NCBI GenBank assembly: GCA_030737835.1
Contig: CM060850.1
Location: 5,648,015-5,712,014 of the forward strand
Origin: Acorus gramineus
Taxonomy: Eukaryota > Streptophyta > Magnoliopsida > Acorales > Acoraceae
Direction: 5' to 3'
DNA length: 64,000 nt
The notes under the pieces are model-generated. The model ran no database searches, was not told the origin of the DNA, and saw only the letters and a program-made list of their open reading frames with translations. A program made the position numbers and the translations under genes. The first letter of the stretch is position 1; each line of letters starts with the position of its first letter. Below, piece after piece: positions 60,820 through 64,000 of this stretch.

Positions 60820-61680
60820 TGATACACGCAGTCCTTTTTGCACCCCGTTTTACAGCCTCATACGCTATGATAATGTAGTATATACTGCGTTATCATAGTG
60901 TATAGGTCCTGATATGAGGGATGTAGTTTTTGTACGGTTGGGTTACTGCACAGAGTATATGCGGTATGGGGGAGTATATATGGGAGTATATGCTGTTCTG
61001 TAATTTTTTATTAATAAAAATTAAAAAATGAATGATTTTATAATGTTAATTTATAAACAAGACTATAAGAATTAACATGATAAATTTGAAAAAATCTACC
61101 CTTTTATGCCAATAATTCAAAGGAGATGTAAAAGAATTATACAGCAACAATCCACTCAATATTTCAGAAGTAACACTTTGGCACCGTCGATGAAGGAGAA
61201 GACGACGCCGATGAAGGAGAAGAAGCCCTGACTTTTTTTAGGGTCGGCTGTAGCTGGTCGAGAGTCGAGTTGAAGTCGTCCTTTTTTTTTAAAAGTGTAA
61301 TACGGGTCGGGCAGAACAAATGGGCCTGCCCGACCCGTTTATTCTTCAAAGTCAAGCGGGCGCACAACCGGTTTTTGGGCGCATATCCGGGTCTTGAGCT
61401 CATATAGGCCGCATTTGACGAAGACGGTTCGGTAGTGTTCTCGAACCGCCTACGCTTTTTTGAACACTGGGTCCTATCATAGTATATGACTCAATTTTTT
61501 TTTTTTTTTTTTTTTCATTATGAAAAAAAATACACTAATGTATCTCAGTATATACTTCATTTCATATAACAACATACACTTCAAAAGGTGAGTGTATGAT
61601 TATTTTTAAAAAAAAAAAAACTGGATGGACCGTAATTCGGACTGCAATAAGGGTTGTGTGTATCTTTTTCCTTCTTTCAA
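60820..61680. mobile_element. MITE-like repeat, family D, split by a 560-bp insertion
   Basis: The left half is GTTGATACACGCAGTCC...TATCATAGTGTATAGGTCCT. The right half resumes GGTCCTATCATAGTATATGA and ends GGGTTGTGTGTATCTTTTTCC, inverse to the start. The intervening 60911-61469 is foreign, with GGTCCT on both sides. Confidence 0.55.
60911..61469. mobile_element. Insertion with CGGGTCGGGCAG inverted words
   Basis: Lies inside a family-D repeat, bordered by GGTCCT at 60905-60910 and 61470-61475. It contains GGTCGGGCAG...CTGCCCGACC near 61305-61345, and its right end inverse CAGTGTTCAAAAAAGCG resembles known hAT-type ends. The class remains uncertain. Confidence 0.4.
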
Positions 61681-62021
61681 CCTTGTGCTCCACAAGAGTT
61701 GATTCAAAGACCTTCAAAGAGGGCAGTGTTCCTCTACCACCAGGTAGGCATGTGGGACTATTTAAGGGTTGGGTTAGAAGTATATATTCACTAATATACT
61801 AATAATGTATCAAAGCAGAGGACTACTTTGCCAGCGGAGGTAAAGAGGATGTCAGGTATTTCCCATAGTGGGGGTCATATATCCCAAATTGCAAGTTATG
61901 TTTAACTGCTTCTATAAGGAACATTTGGAGGGAGAAATAACAGATTGTTCAATGGGAAGTGTATCCATTTACCCAGCTATATAGAAAAAGTTTGTTGGAA
62001 GTGAAAGAATTGAGATTGTCC

Positions 62022-62093
62022 TTTTTTTTTAAATAAGGTAGAACTTACTACCAGCACTTCTATACAGAAAAATAAAAGTACAAATCTGAAGTG
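62022..62093 (-). mobile_element. Tiny 5'-truncated retroposon with 15-bp TSD
   Basis: A 72-bp insert starting with a T9 run (poly(A) on the minus strand) sits between two copies of GAATTGAGATTGTCC (62007-62021 and 62094-62108). This is the signature of target-primed reverse transcription by a LINE. Confidence 0.65.
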
Positions 62094-62108
62094 GAATTGA
62101 GATTGTCC

Positions 62109-63077
62109 TTGAACCTTAATAGATTTGATGTAGCTCTAAATCCAAAACAGTTGACAATGGGCAATTTGATAGAGCAACGATTAGTGAAAGATCTGGTTAT
62201 GGTGGAATATTAAGGGATTGTGATGGACATATTTTTTTTTATGACGGAGGGATCTTCCGTGGCTAACCTTACGGCCAAGCTGGTAGGTTATCTTCGCATG
62301 TTTATCCCGATTTCACAAATCGAATTTTGTCAAATAAATATGATTTTTGATAAAGAGCCAAGACTCGAATTCAAGACTTACCTTTAACTCAAATAAATCA
62401 TGAACCGTTGTGTTGGGGAATTGGGAATTGTGATGGACATCCAGGACCGGCCTATGTTGAAAGAAATAAAGATACGCCTATCCATTTATTGGAAGTCTTT
62501 ATTATATATAGAGGGTTCTGTCTAGCTGCCGAAAGAGGTGTCAAATTCTAGTAATTGAATCTGATTCTAAGCTTGTCCAAAACTCAACAAAAAAAAATCA
62601 TCTGTTTCCAAATAAAGTGAAGGAAAATATGCAGTTAATGAATTCGAATCTCAAGCCCGAGTCTCCTTGGAACAAAGGATAATATTACGTTGAGTTCTTT
62701 TTTAGCTCTAATTCCAGTCTACACATGTTTTGAATTTTTAAAAAATAAATGAAATACATCATTTAATAAAAATGAAGTATATACTCTAATGAATTGCATG
62801 AATATATTTATAAAAAAAAAAACATATATTCTAATAAATTGCATGAATACATTAATTATAGTCCAACTCTATGTAAACAATTTACTTTACTGATCATTAT
62901 TGCTTCATTCTAATATATACAAGAAACATTTACAACCACATTAGTAGATGACTACATTTTATGTACATTCCTCTGCTCTTGTATAAAAAATTCCGAGCAA
63001 TGAGACCAAAAAAAAAGAGAAAAAGAATGGATGCTCTGAAAAAAAAAAGAGCAATATGTAACAAATGAATGAATGAA
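62109..63077. other. Intergenic, 3' flank of the U-box gene
   Basis: AT-rich. A partial family-C repeat lies at about 62705-62870 (CAGTCTACACATGTTTTGAA and AAGTATATACTCTAATGAAT). No gene is seen. The U-box gene ends at 63078, so its 3' UTR lies here. Confidence 0.5.
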
Positions 63078-64000
63078 TCAAACTCGATGTACACGAACCA
63101 TTGCCACCAAAGTCTCGCGCGAGGACCCCATTTGGTCTCCGAAACCATGCAAAATCCCGAGCAGCAACCGCGCTTTCTTGCTCCCGCGCGCGGTCCCATC
63201 GGTCAGAATCCCATACAACGCTCCCATCAACGAAGGCATCTTCACCAGCTTCCCGACCACCTTCTTCGCCCTTCCATTGTCACACATCACCACCAAAACC
63301 GACACACAGCACTCCTTCGCGCACCGAGACGTCGACGCGCGACACATGACCTTCACCACCACCGCCCCCCGCCGAGGCCACTGTCCGCATCTCCTCCGCC
63401 CCCTCCGTCCTCTCCGCGAGCCTCACCAGCACCGCCAACGTGTCGTTCACGATGCGGTCTTCGCCTTCCTCCGATGCCCGCAACACGCCTATCAACGCTT
63501 CCACGCCTCCCGCGGCGATGACTCTCTTGCGGTTCCCATCGCAGTAGATCAACCCGAAGAGCGCGGTGACCGCGTTACGCCTCGCGCGCTACCTCGCCTC
63601 AAGAGCTCGACGAGTCCCGAAATCGCCCCTTCGGTCTCGCCGATAGATTTTCGATACTCTTTGACGGATGACATGTAGAACACGATCGCCGCCGCGTGGT
63701 GCGTTGGATTGTCGTTCAACGAGCGTATGATTGGGTCAAGACCGCCGCACTCGAAGATGGCGGTTCGGCCACTCGCTTGCTTCGAGAGGTGCAAGATCGC
63801 GGCGATCGCGTTCTCGTGTGTGGACGGATCGGATGATGAGAGGAGGTTCAGAAGCAGCGGGACCGACCCACCGCTTTGATAAGGCAAGCATGGTTGGACG
63901 CGCTCGACTTCGTCAGCAACCGCGCTTCGTACGCCGCCTTGTCCCTCTCCTGCCCCGTCCCTCGCGCGAGATCCGAGACGATGAATAGCGCGGTCATCCG
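63078..64000 (-). pseudogene. PUB18/PUB19-type U-box E3 ligase, ARM-repeat end, three frameshifts
   Basis: Minus-strand C-terminal part of a plant U-box E3 ubiquitin ligase; the N-terminal U-box side lies beyond the window. ARM-type repeats read through three frames. The pieces are QERDKAAYEARLLTKSSASN (64000 to about 63870), SVPLLLNLLSSSDPSTHENA (to about 63585), NAVTALFGLIYCDGNRKRVI (to about 63370) and KMPSLMGALYGILTDGTARG (to the stop at 63078-63080). The last segment matches the SLMGSLYSLLTDGTSRASKKAR hallmark of PUB18/19. Single-base frame changes lie near 63868-63874, 63578-63588 and in the C6 run 63365-63370. There is no substitution-type stop in the pieces and GC stays high (intronless type), so assembly errors are as likely as true decay. 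Arabidopsis PUB18/19 are known to restrain ABA and drought responses. Confidence 0.82.

Noticed and set aside
62225..62440. Possible second SINE around TCGAATTCAAGACTTACC
   Set aside because: A B-box-like word exists on the minus strand, but no A box, A-tail or target duplication could be found.
63069..63678. Plus-strand open frames of 150-201 codons rich in His, Pro and Arg
   Set aside because: They are antisense shadows of the GC-rich U-box/ARM coding sequence on the minus strand.

Overview
The window is nuclear DNA from a flowering plant. The evidence is GT-AG introns, four plant-type genes, long AT-rich introns, and a dense load of DNA transposons, MITEs, LTR elements and LINE pieces. 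I cannot place it to species. The long introns (up to 4.3 kb) suggest a medium or large genome.

Four host loci are recognisable. (1) 2185-3522 (+) is the 3' part of an RSZ21/RSZ22-type SR splicing factor; its RRM exons lie left of the window. (2) 14768-24413 (+) is a four-exon gene for a 266-residue multi-pass membrane protein of unknown function. (3) 48656-55823 (+) is a complete 11-exon mitochondrial aldehyde dehydrogenase of the ALDH2B type (531 residues). (4) 63078-64000 (-) is the ARM-repeat C-terminus of a PUB18/PUB19-type U-box E3 ligase, broken by three frameshifts and cut by the window edge. These genes do not form a pathway. They are unrelated neighbours separated by transposon-filled DNA.

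The most informative structure is an 8.2-kb Mutator-like element (6431-14635) with matching terminal inverted repeats and a perfect 9-bp target duplication (AACTCCAAA). It carries a truncated FAR1/MULE transposase on the minus strand and a nested LTR retrotransposon (7638-11956). Its right end is 132 bp from the start codon of gene 2, so that gene's original upstream sequence probably now lies about 8 kb away.

Other regions: 24.4-48.6 kb has no host gene and is a stack of nested elements. These include hAT-like GC-rich elements, a PIF-like 3.5-kb element with an inner inverted pair, LINE tails, and a foldback MITE family with TAACCCC/GGGGTTA ends. Several foldback copies have 9-bp target duplications of 8/9 or 9/9 identity. 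The introns of genes 2 and 3 and both flanks of gene 3 also carry such insertions, one of them 43 bp after the ALDH stop codon at a target containing AATAAA. From 55.9 to 63.0 kb there are a solo LTR with a perfect 5-bp duplication, a possible SINE, small MITEs and tandem duplications.

I found no CRISPR array, rRNA, convincing tRNA, organellar gene or viral gene.
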